Part shown: positions 1-7,485 of the stretch, one piece after another
Layout: each line of letters starts with the position of its first letter
Numbering within the stretch: the stretch's first letter is position 1
Assembly (NCBI GenBank): GCA_030651815.1
Contig: JAUSBW010000016.1
Span: 1 to 34,410, forward strand
Reading direction: 5' to 3'
Origin: Methanoregula sp.
Lineage (GTDB): Archaea > Halobacteriota > Methanomicrobia > Methanomicrobiales > Methanospirillaceae
DNA length: 34,410 bases
Notes under the pieces: model-generated
Database searches by the model: none
The model's input: only the letters and a program-made list of their open reading frames with translations
What the model was told of the DNA's origin: nothing
Made by a program: the position numbers and the translations under genes

Positions 1-2
1 CT

Positions 3-101
3 TCAACCGGATCAGTAGGGTGGGGCACACCCGAATTTGCGCTCATGGAAATTAGATCCTCTGTTCCGGCATCGACCGCCGGAGTAAGTTCTGGTCGATG
101 A
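3..101 (+). pseudogene. tnpB: 3' end of a TnpB (IS200/IS605 family) gene, cut by the window edge
   Basis: Frame 3 is open from the first base and ends at TGA 99-101. Its 32 codons include G-W-G-T-P-E-F-A-L-M-E-I and a Ser/Ala/Gly-rich tail, which resembles the extreme C-terminus of archaeal TnpB proteins (RNA-guided nucleases of IS605-type elements). The reading frame is followed within ten bases by a hairpin typical of the right end of these elements, which supports the call. The catalytic RuvC residues lie outside the window, so I cannot say whether the gene is intact. It could also be a remnant of the 3' end only. Confidence 0.6.
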
Positions 102-106
102 AGTGA

Positions 107-138
107 GAATCCCTCGACTTTAGTCGTGGGAGTGTCAA
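107..138 (+). mobile_element. IS200/IS605-type right end (hairpin), possible omega-RNA 3' end
   Basis: Bases 111-130 read CCCTCGACTTTAGTCGTGGG, a stem of nine pairs with one mismatch around a two-base loop. Such sub-terminal hairpins at the 3' side of tnpB are the recognition structures of the HUH transposase. In TnpB systems the guide RNA (omega RNA) is transcribed from the tnpB 3' end into this region, its guide segment coming from sequence just beyond the element end near 138. The position right after the tnpB stop at 101 fits both roles. Confidence 0.6.
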
Positions 139-140
139 CA

Positions 141-842
141 ATAATTCCGTGAAGTCTCTTTTCCGGATTCCGGAAAACTGTTTACAAAAAAATCGCTCTG
201 CATTTTTTATAAAAAAACCGGGCACGCGAAAAATAAAATAAAAAATCCCGGTCCGGTATCCCATCATACAATCCCTGCCCATCTCGTACCGGTTCCTGTC
301 GTTCCACCCCCGGATAATCACCAAAATCCCCCTTTCGCCTGGTGGTCCGGGGGGTCATGAAAAAGGGGGGGTTCAAACTCCAAAAACCTCATAAAATGCC
401 CGGTTTGTCAAACGGGGCATTTCTGAAAAACCCCGTAAAACGCCCGGATTCCATCAGGACTGGTATATGGTAGAAAACCGCAAAAGGAGTTCATTTTAAC
501 CTTTTCAGGATCTGGGTGAGTTTTCGCTCCAAATTTTCCAGGGACCGGGTGGTAGCGGATCGGGAAAAAAGTGCCGCCAAAGCGCAATAAGGTGCATCAG
601 AACGCATTATATACGCCTCAATTTAGGGTTATTTTGGCGATTGGGGCGTTATACGTTGAGATAAATGGTGATAAATAGTGGGTAACGGGGTACCGGGGAA
701 ATAGTATGGGGATGGGGTGAGATTAATGAGATCCTCAGGGAATGCTCCCGGTAACCGGCTTTGAACAGCCTGTATCCCCTCTCATTCACTTTCCTGCCGC
801 ATCCCGATCCTTATCATATCATAATCCGAGATCCTAAGCACC
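141..842. other. Long intergenic region without a supported gene
   Basis: I see no convincing coding frame here; the short open frames lack family features and start signals. The stretch holds a TATA-like motif near 606-614, an imperfect inverted repeat at 614-648 (arms CGCCTCAAT and ATTGGGGCG, one mismatch), and an AT-rich stretch at 660-680. These could be the promoter region and leader of uvrB, which starts at 843. Confidence 0.5.
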
Positions 843-2795
843 GTGACAGAGTTCTATCTCGTCTCCAGCTTCGCACCGGCCGGCTCCCAGCCGGAAGCCA
901 TACAACAACTAACCGAAGGTCTGGAAAAGGGCGAACAGCTCCAGACGCTGCTGGGCGTGACCGGCTCCGGCAAGACCTATACGATGGCAAACGTGATCGC
1001 AGCTGCAAACCGGCCCACGCTTGTGCTCGCCCACAACAAGACGCTCGCCGCCCAGCTCTATGCCGAGTTTTGCGACTTCTTCCCGAAAAACCGGGTCGAG
1101 TACTTTGTCTCCTATTACGACTACTACCAGCCCGAGTCCTACATTCCGTCAAAGGATCAGTATATCGAGAAAGACTCGGCCATCAACCCCAAGATCGAGC
1201 AGATGCGGCTCTCTGCCACCGCCTCCCTCTCGTTCCGGCGCGACGTGATAGTAGTCGCATCCGTCTCCTGCATCTTCGGGCTTGGCAATCCGGAGAACTT
1301 CCGGAACATGGGGTTCGAGCTCTCGGTCGGTCAGACAATCTCCCGTAATGAGATCATGAGTAAACTGCTCGATATCCTGTTCGAGAGAAACGATCTCGAA
1401 CTGATGCCCGGCCGTTTCCGGGTCAAGGGTGACACCATAGATATCATCCCCGGTTACTTCAACGATATCATCCGGATCGAGATGTTCGGCGACGAGATCG
1501 AGCGCATCGGCGAAGTGGACAAGAACACCGGCGCCCGGAAAGAACAGCTGAAATATTTCTATGTCTATCCCGCACGCCACTTCGTCACTCCGGAAGGTGC
1601 CCGGAAGAAGGCTGCCGCTACCATCAGAAAAGAGTTAGACGAGGTACTGCCCACGTTGGGCATGATTGAGGCGCACCGGCTCGAACAGCGGACCAACTAT
1701 GATCTCGAGATGATCGAAGAGACAGGATCGTGCAAGGGCATTGAGAACTACTCCCGGCACTTTGACGGGCGCTCGGCCGGGGAAAAACCTTACTGTCTGC
1801 TCGATTACTTCCCCGACGACTTCTTACTGATCATCGATGAGAGCCACCAGACAATCCCGCAACTGCACGGCATGTATAACGGCGACCGTTCACGCAAAAA
1901 ATCCCTGATCGATTACGGGTTCCGGCTGCCGAGTGCGTACGATAACCGGCCCTTGCAGTTCCACGAGTTCGAGCAGTATATGACAAGCACGATCTTTGTA
2001 TCCGCAACACCGGGCGACTACGAGCTGAAACATTCCGCACGGCTCGTAGAGCAGATCATCCGCCCGACCGGTCTCGTAGATCCCGAAGTCGAGGTACGCC
2101 CGATCGAGGGGCAGACCGATGATGTGATCCGCGAGGTGCAGGCAACCATCGCACGCGGTGACCGGGCACTGATCACCACGCTCACCAAAAAACTCGCAGA
2201 AGAACTATCAGAGTTCCTCGCAGACCGGGGCATCAAGACCCGCTATCTCCATTCGGATATCAAGACGCTGGAACGCACCGAGATCATCCGCCAGCTCCGA
2301 TTGGGTAAGTTCGATGTGCTGGTCGGCATCAACCTGTTAAGAGAAGGTCTCGACATCCCAGAAGTCGGGTTCATCGGCATCCTCGATGCGGACAAGGAAG
2401 GGTTCCTCCGCGACGCACGGAGCCTGATCCAGATCATCGGGCGGGCTGCCCGCAATGTCAACAGCAAAGTTGTGCTGTACGGCGATGCAATGACCAACTC
2501 CATGAAGCGGGCAATTGCCGAGACACTACGGCGACGCGAGATGCAGGTCAGCTTCAACACCGAACACGGGATCGTGCCTTTAACGATCATCAAGCCGGTC
2601 AAGGAAAAGGAAGTCGAACTGACCGATACAAAACATGTACCGAAGAACGAGATCCCCAATGTGATCATAGATATCGAAAAACAGATGCGGGATGCAGCCG
2701 ACAGCCTCGACTTCGAACGGGCAATCGCGTTACGCGATCAGATCAAGAAACTCAACGAGCGGTTGAAAGAAGCAGGAAAACACCCGCACAGGTAA
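843..2795 (+). CDS. uvrB: UvrABC excinuclease subunit B
   Basis: UvrB is the damage-verifying helicase-like subunit of bacterial-type nucleotide excision repair; it is loaded by UvrA and recruits UvrC. The 650-residue protein has normal family length. Visible motifs are the Walker A loop GVTGSGKT (about 38-45), the aromatic beta-hairpin with YYDYYQPESY (about 91-100) that clamps DNA, the Walker B box IIDESH (about 331-336), helicase motif VI around QIIGRAARN (about 530-540) and the C-terminal UVR domain (about 613-648) that contacts UvrC. The start is a GTG; no in-frame ATG precedes the conserved N-terminus. UvrA and UvrC are not adjacent. Many mesophilic methanogens carry this bacterial system, presumably by ancient transfer. 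Confidence 0.97.
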   Translation: MTEFYLVSSFAPAGSQPEAIQQLTEGLEKGEQLQTLLGVTGSGKTYTMANVIAAANRPTLVLAHNKTLAAQLYAEFCDFFPKNRVEYFVSYYDYYQPESYIPSKDQYIEKDSAINPKIEQMRLSATASLSFRRDVIVVASVSCIFGLGNPENFRNMGFELSVGQTISRNEIMSKLLDILFERNDLELMPGRFRVKGDTIDIIPGYFNDIIRIEMFGDEIERIGEVDKNTGARKEQLKYFYVYPARHFVTPEGARKKAAATIRKELDEVLPTLGMIEAHRLEQRTNYDLEMIEETGSCKGIENYSRHFDGRSAGEKPYCLLDYFPDDFLLIIDESHQTIPQLHGMYNGDRSRKKSLIDYGFRLPSAYDNRPLQFHEFEQYMTSTIFVSATPGDYELKHSARLVEQIIRPTGLVDPEVEVRPIEGQTDDVIREVQATIARGDRALITTLTKKLAEELSEFLADRGIKTRYLHSDIKTLERTEIIRQLRLGKFDVLVGINLLREGLDIPEVGFIGILDADKEGFLRDARSLIQIIGRAARNVNSKVVLYGDAMTNSMKRAIAETLRRREMQVSFNTEHGIVPLTIIKPVKEKEVELTDTKHVPKNEIPNVIIDIEKQMRDAADSLDFERAIALRDQIKKLNERLKEAGKHPHR

Positions 2796-2827
2796 TCGCT
2801 CAACAAAACCCGGAAAAAACAGGATAA

Positions 2828-4180
2828 TTACGGGATCGGGTACTTCTTCTTTCGCTCTTCTTTTGGATGTTCACTGTCTGCAGAGCCCACCATGTAATAG
2901 CGTTTGATGAAATCACGCACTTTCTCGGATTCAATCCAGCCCATATCCAGCTGCGTGATGATCCGGTCAATCTCCCGTGCCTGCAGAATGATCTTATCGG
3001 AGATATCACCGGGTGCAAGGCTCGAAAGGCCCATGATAACGGCAAGCGGGTTCCTGATATGGTCGCCAAGGATGGCAAACTGTTCGATGTTCTGCTCGAT
3101 CTGCTCGAGCGCTTCTCTCTTCACAATTTCCATCTGTTTGCGATCGGTGATATCGATGAACGACGCCATGATGCAGATCGGTTTTCCGGTCTTATCTTTT
3201 ACCATATTTATCCAGATAAGAACAAAAAAGGGCGATTTGTTATATTTTATCAGGGGGATCTCGCCAAACCAGCTGCCTTTTTTTGGCAGCATCTCACGGA
3301 TCTCGTCAAAAACCTGCCCTGAACCAAAAAACTGGCTGGAATGTTTCCCTATAAAATCCTGCTCATGAGTATACTCCATTATTCTCATGAGCGATTGATT
3401 TACGTAGGTGATATTGAAATCAAGGTCAAGGATTGCAATGGCGTTGATCGATGAGCTGATGGCATGATCCTTGATGAGCAGTGCCTGTTCAGCTTTTTTG
3501 CGGTCCGTGATATCTACAATAGTACAGACAAACTGTTTGTCGGTGAGTTTTCCTGCAGAGATAAGCTCCCACCGCTCCCCTTCAGTCCGCGACTTGAACC
3601 GTGTCTCAAGGCTCTCTACGTGTTCATGGAGGTTGAGCTGGTAAAAAAACGTATCTTTTGTTGTGGGATCCAGCCAGAGGTCAGCAAATGAGATCTTTGG
3701 GAGTTCTTCAGTAGTATACCCGAGCATCTCTGCAAACCGCTTGTTCACTTCTGTTATTGAGAGATCCGAACTGTTGACAAGACCAATACCCGCTTCAGAG
3801 TGGTTGAAGATTCCGCGATACTTCACTTCGTTCTTCCGCATGTGGGTTGCGAGACTCGATACAACAGCAGAAACGCCTATGAGGACAAAACATTTGATGG
3901 ACGAAGCGATTAGTTCCCCCATTGCGCCCTGAGTAAAATAGTATACTATTCCCATGTACGCAAGGGAGATTACCACGGCAAAGACCGGGCCACGGTTCGG
4001 GTACCAGTAGGCAGCGATAACTACCGGGATATAGAGCAGGAAAGGGGCGACATCATTGGAACCATAATTAAGGCTCAGGATATTGATCAGGAGGGCAAGG
4101 ATAGTCGTGTTGATAACAATAAAAAGCCAGAGATCAACAACACTCTCATCGCGCTCAACAAAAATATTCGTTCCCGTCAT
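2828..4180 (-). CDS. Membrane PAS sensor protein lacking a kinase ATPase domain
   Basis: The 450-residue protein has an N-terminal block of about four membrane segments (roughly 15-110, DUF4118/KdpD-like), then two PAS domains (about 118-228 and 238-346), each closed by the typical D-I-T-D-R-K segment. After a short coiled stretch comes ILGDHIRNPLAVI (about 370-382), which resembles a histidine-kinase H box with His374. The protein then ends within about 75 residues, and no N, G1 or G2 boxes of a HATPase domain are present. It therefore cannot autophosphorylate by itself. It may be phosphorylated by another kinase or signal through protein contact. It is a single gene running towards uvrB. 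Confidence 0.85.
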   Translation of the reverse strand: MTGTNIFVERDESVVDLWLFIVINTTILALLINILSLNYGSNDVAPFLLYIPVVIAAYWYPNRGPVFAVVISLAYMGIVYYFTQGAMGELIASSIKCFVLIGVSAVVSSLATHMRKNEVKYRGIFNHSEAGIGLVNSSDLSITEVNKRFAEMLGYTTEELPKISFADLWLDPTTKDTFFYQLNLHEHVESLETRFKSRTEGERWELISAGKLTDKQFVCTIVDITDRKKAEQALLIKDHAISSSINAIAILDLDFNITYVNQSLMRIMEYTHEQDFIGKHSSQFFGSGQVFDEIREMLPKKGSWFGEIPLIKYNKSPFFVLIWINMVKDKTGKPICIMASFIDITDRKQMEIVKREALEQIEQNIEQFAILGDHIRNPLAVIMGLSSLAPGDISDKIILQAREIDRIITQLDMGWIESEKVRDFIKRYYMVGSADSEHPKEERKKKYPIP

Positions 4181-4383
4181 TCATTCTCCAGTCACTTTAG
4201 TTCTTCCTATGTCCTGCCTGTCTGTGGCTGGTAGTTTTGCCCACGAGAGATATGAAACCTTATTGTACCAACCGATATTACCATATTTTGTTTTTGTCGG
4301 ATTTCTTTCTATGCTACTATCATGGATCATAAGTTAAAAAAAAAGGCAGCGGATGAATTCCCTCACCGATTCGATTTTTTTGT

Positions 4384-4660
4384 TCAGGTCCATTTGCCGG
4401 CTACCGGTTCATCCCCCGCCATACCATAGGTAAAGGCGGTAACCGCTCCACCACCGGGAGTGTTGCTGGACGCGAGGTAAACTGCACCCCTGCGGAAGAT
4501 GCCTGCTTCTGTCTTGCCATCTGCGTTCCAGTCTCTGGTTGCTGGTACATCGCTTGCCTGACACCGAAGATGAAGTAGGTGGGCGTTCCTCCACCCGGAG
4601 CGTTGCTGGATGCAAAGGCAAACAGACCATTGCGGAAGATGCTGTCTCATTGGGGTAATA
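4384..4660 (-). pseudogene. Remnant of an FG-GAP/VCBS-type repeat protein
   Basis: On the minus strand two frames together encode two copies of a beta-propeller-like repeat. One frame reads IFRNGLFAFASSNAPGGG, and after a frame change near 4560 the other reads DWNADGKTEAGIFRRG, then ASSNTPGGG and GDEPVAGKW before a TGA at 4384-4386. D-x-N-x-D-G-K is the usual calcium-binding loop of FG-GAP repeats in surface proteins. An in-frame stop just upstream of the first copy and the frameshift show that the gene is dead; only its last roughly 90 codons remain. Confidence 0.65.
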
Positions 4661-4710
4661 ACCGCGTGGTACCGACATGCGGCTAATTTACGCCGGATAC
4701 GAATCAGGTC

Positions 4711-4764
4711 ATGTCTCGTTTGTCCTGTTTATGTCCTGTTTATGTCTCGTTTGTCCTGTTTATG
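4711..4764. repeat. 31-bp tandem repeat (about 1.7 copies)
   Basis: The 20-base block ATGTCTCGTTTGTCCTGTTT occurs at 4711-4730 and again at 4742-4761, separated by a shorter variant at 4731-4741, giving a 31-base period. It lies between two decayed genes and has no recognisable function; replication slippage is the simplest origin. Confidence 0.8.
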
Positions 4765-4794
4765 CCGGGGAGTTTTGTCATTCTCATCGTGTTT

Positions 4795-5222
4795 TTAAGT
4801 CCGGGGAATTTTTGCGAGGATGTAATGGGCACCCCTACCCATCCCTTTAAGGGTCAGCAGACCTTTCTGGACCAGATCTTCAAGGTCACGTCCAGCGGTC
4901 TTTATGGACGCATCAGTAAGTTTCCGGTATTCAATGTTAGATATTTCGTGTTTGCTCTTCAGATATCCGATAACTTTTATCTGCCCTCTTTTTCAGTGGG
5001 TGAAATGTCATTGACATCTTCCCGCCCGTATTCATTGCCAAAAATACCGATATAGATTTCGGATTTCTCTACACCATCGAGATAGGTATCGTCCGGTCGC
5101 TGATCGCAGGCAGGGAGTCCCTCAAAAAGGAAAGCATCAAAGAATTGCCTGATTAATGTCTCACCATTGATGAAATCAAAAAGTGCCTTAAGCCAAAAAA
5201 CGTTCTCATCAGCACCCGGCAC
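4795..5222 (-). pseudogene. Internally deleted DUF4062 / winged-helix (COG2865-like) gene
   Basis: The upstream part (5222-4977) encodes the end of a DUF4062 domain: RPDDTYLDGVEKSEIYIGIF followed by GNEYGREDVNDISPTEKE, after which the frame stops. In another frame, 4985-4795 encodes KVIGYLKSKHEISNIEYRKL, then TAGRDLEDLVQKGLL and GRGAHYIL before TAA 4795-4797, which is the winged helix at the C-terminus of the same protein class. In intact relatives a Schlafen-type AlbA_2 domain lies between these parts; here it is missing. The N-terminus is also degraded. This is the remains of one gene after an internal deletion, not two small genes. Confidence 0.7.
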
Positions 5223-5262
5223 TGATCGCGGTCATGATCGAGGAATTTGCCCGCAGGGGGGA

Positions 5263-6225
5263 TCAGCGTCCCGCATCCGGTGGCGTGCCGGGTGCAAGCC
5301 GGATCAGGTTCTCCCTTCCTTTCTTCACTTTGATAATCATGCCGCATGCATGAAGATCATTGAGTACAGTGCTGACCGTAGACTTGGGCAGGCCGGTTAC
5401 TTTGACGATATCTGACTGGAACAGTTCGCCGTCATGAGACCTGAGCAGCTGCACGATCCGGTCTTCGAAGCTCATCAGCTCGGTTTCGGTCAGGGGCGAG
5501 GGAGTCAGTGGTTCATCGGGGGTGTTCCCGCTGCTTTTCGTGCGCCTGCGATAGAACGCAAAACCAGTAAAGGCGATTACGATAACCAGTACGAGACCCG
5601 CTGCAACCGGCAGCAGCGGGAATGCAGGCTGTTCGAGCACCACCCGCGGTTCGCCGGCACCGAACGAACGCTGGCCGTACCAGACAAGCCCGTCCCGGGA
5701 ATTATCAGGTTCCGGTTCGATCCGTGCTACAGTGTACCCCTCAGGATAGCGGATGACCAGCGTGTTGTCCTTTTCAAGGTATAGCCCGCCGGCAAACGCA
5801 TCGCCGATAGTAATTGTGGCACCCGGCCTGGCAAACCCGTTCCAGCGGGCCGTGTAGACCACGACACCGTACCTGCCGGTCGGCGACTCCTGCATAACAG
5901 CATCACCGATCACACCGGTTATCTCCATGTGCCGGCCAGTCGCCACTGCCGCCTGCGCAGCCGAATGCACCATCAGCTCCCGGAACTGTGGGAGGTAGAC
6001 CGCCGGAATGTCACGGGCATATGTCTCGAAATCCGTAACATCGTTATCGGAGAGCAGGAGAGTGCGGTACTCAACGCGCCAGAGCGCTGACCCGTCATCT
6101 GCGACCGTGATGGTATACGTGATGGAATAGTCCGGTGTTGCTGCCGCCGCTGCCATGCCGGTCAGGGAAATGGGTAACACCAGTACGATAAACACCAGTA
6201 TTCTCTGCCACAGCATTCGTCTCAT
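5263..6225 (-). CDS. Membrane-anchored protein with cytoplasmic winged helix-turn-helix
   Basis: Residues 1-29 form a signal peptide or signal anchor (hydrophobic run, then Ala-rich). Residues 30-200 form a mainly beta-strand exported domain. Residues 202-224 are a strong membrane helix followed by RRRTK, which places the C-terminus in the cytoplasm. Residues 250-312 form a MarR/IclR-like winged helix (DIVKVTGLPKSTVSTVLNDL). The protein therefore looks like a one-piece sensor-regulator that could read an extracellular state and bind DNA. It lies 89 bases downstream of the DUF5667-type gene in the same direction and may share its promoter. The DNA target is unknown. Confidence 0.85.
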   Translation of the reverse strand: MRRMLWQRILVFIVLVLPISLTGMAAAAATPDYSITYTITVADDGSALWRVEYRTLLLSDNDVTDFETYARDIPAVYLPQFRELMVHSAAQAAVATGRHMEITGVIGDAVMQESPTGRYGVVVYTARWNGFARPGATITIGDAFAGGLYLEKDNTLVIRYPEGYTVARIEPEPDNSRDGLVWYGQRSFGAGEPRVVLEQPAFPLLPVAAGLVLVIVIAFTGFAFYRRRTKSSGNTPDEPLTPSPLTETELMSFEDRIVQLLRSHDGELFQSDIVKVTGLPKSTVSTVLNDLHACGMIIKVKKGRENLIRLAPGTPPDAGR

Positions 6226-6314
6226 GGTTCACCTCCGTGTGCAATGGGGAATTATAGCTTGTAAGAGAAGAAAAAAATTTGGGGACTTTTTATCAAAACG
6301 GAGAAATCCAATTT

Positions 6315-7244
6315 TTATCGATTCTTCCCGCTGCCCGTTCCGGGGGTTGGGCTGCTGCCCGGATTGACGCCGGAATTGCCGCCGCCGTTTGATGCGCTGT
6401 TGCCGTTACCGGAATTTCCTCTTTCTTTGTCATCCGTCTGGCGAGTCGGTGCAACGGTTGCCGCAGTCTGGACCTTCTGCGGGCCCGGGGACGCCGGTGT
6501 CGCGGTCACCCGGTTCTGTCCCTTGCTGTCATCCTTTCCTGTGCCCGGTCCCTGCTGAACCTGCTGGGTCTGCTGAACCTGCCGGGTCTGCTGTACCTGT
6601 ATGGTCTGATCCTGACCGGTATTCCGGGTCTGCTGCTGTTCCCGGACTTCAAGCCTGACCGCTTTTACAATCGTCGTATTGTTCTTTTGCATGACGCGTT
6701 CGAACCGGGTCTGTGTCTTCTCCTGGAACTTCTCTTCAAGGGCGAGGCTGTTGTCGTACGCCCGGATCAGGCCGGTGTTGTTGGGGTGTGTCTCTAACAG
6801 GTTTGCAAGCACCAGCTGGTGTTTCGTAATCATCTGCTGCGCATGCAGAAGGCCGGTAGCGTTTGAATCTGCATAGGTCAGCAGCCGCATCTGGGTCATG
6901 TTGGTCTTCTGCCAGTAGAGATCGAGGGCTCGATCTGCATTGACCGAATTGTTCAGCTGCAGCTCCCTGCGTACTTCAGACAGCCGCAGCCGTGCATTGT
7001 TCATCTGTTTGTTGAAGCGCTCTGTCTCGTTTGCCGTAAAGGACTCGTCAAGTCCCTCAAACGCGATCTTGAGGCCGTAGAGCGGGCTGCCCGGGCCGAT
7101 TGGTCCATCGTATGGTTCCACATCATCGATTATCACGGTCTCATTTGTAAACATCACGGTATCCTCCTGCGCTGCCGCTGCGCCTGCCATGCAAAGCAGG
7201 GCGAGCGCGAGGATGCCGGCAATCCATCCGGTTCTGTTTATCAT
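6315..7244 (-). CDS. Exported DUF5667-type protein with Gln-rich and Gly/Ser-rich tail
   Basis: The 309-residue protein has a signal peptide (about 1-25), a helical DUF5667-like domain starting at PGSPLYGLK (about 51-59) and running to about residue 150, a Gln-rich segment of short V-Q-Q-T repeats (about 201-231), and a low-complexity Pro/Gly/Ser/Asn tail. There are several N-x-S/T sequons, for example near residues 34, 72, 115, 128 and 188, consistent with a glycosylated surface protein. No catalytic motif is visible. It precedes the membrane-anchored winged-helix gene, which suggests a shared role in envelope sensing. The function is unknown. Confidence 0.8.
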   Translation of the reverse strand: MINRTGWIAGILALALLCMAGAAAAQEDTVMFTNETVIIDDVEPYDGPIGPGSPLYGLKIAFEGLDESFTANETERFNKQMNNARLRLSEVRRELQLNNSVNADRALDLYWQKTNMTQMRLLTYADSNATGLLHAQQMITKHQLVLANLLETHPNNTGLIRAYDNSLALEEKFQEKTQTRFERVMQKNNTTIVKAVRLEVREQQQTRNTGQDQTIQVQQTRQVQQTQQVQQGPGTGKDDSKGQNRVTATPASPGPQKVQTAATVAPTRQTDDKERGNSGNGNSASNGGGNSGVNPGSSPTPGTGSGKNR

Positions 7245-7260
7245 GCTTAAACCTCCAGTT

Positions 7261-7282
7261 TTTCAGCGTGTTGCTGCTGAAA
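7261..7282. promoter_or_regulatory. Inverted repeat upstream of the DUF5667 gene
   Basis: Arms TTTCAGC (7261-7267) and GCTGAAA (7276-7282) form a perfect 7-bp dyad with an 8-base spacer, 17 bases upstream of the ATG at 7244 on the minus strand. The place and symmetry suit a regulator-binding site, perhaps for the winged-helix protein encoded next. This is unproven. Confidence 0.35.
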
Positions 7283-7485
7283 CAATAATCAGGCCCGGGC
7301 GGTATAAGCCCAGCGAAAATCCAGAAAAAACCGGACCGGTCGTAATCGTTCCGGTGCTTAAAAGATCGTTCAGGATTGTTCGGATGACAGATCCGGGCAC
7401 ATATTGCGGAAATAAAAATCGGTGGAAACCGAGCGGCAATTACGGGATATTGTATGCAAATCAGGCCGGCCGCGCAAAAAAACAG

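Noticed and set aside
52-376. Two overlapping minus-strand open frames of 64-90 codons near the left end
   Set aside because: They have no family resemblance, no start signal, and overlap the IS605 end and GC-skewed sequence; they look like chance frames.
4711-4764. CRISPR or regulatory iteron
   Set aside because: The period is 31 bases with fewer than two copies and an internal shorter variant; slippage in a decaying region explains it.
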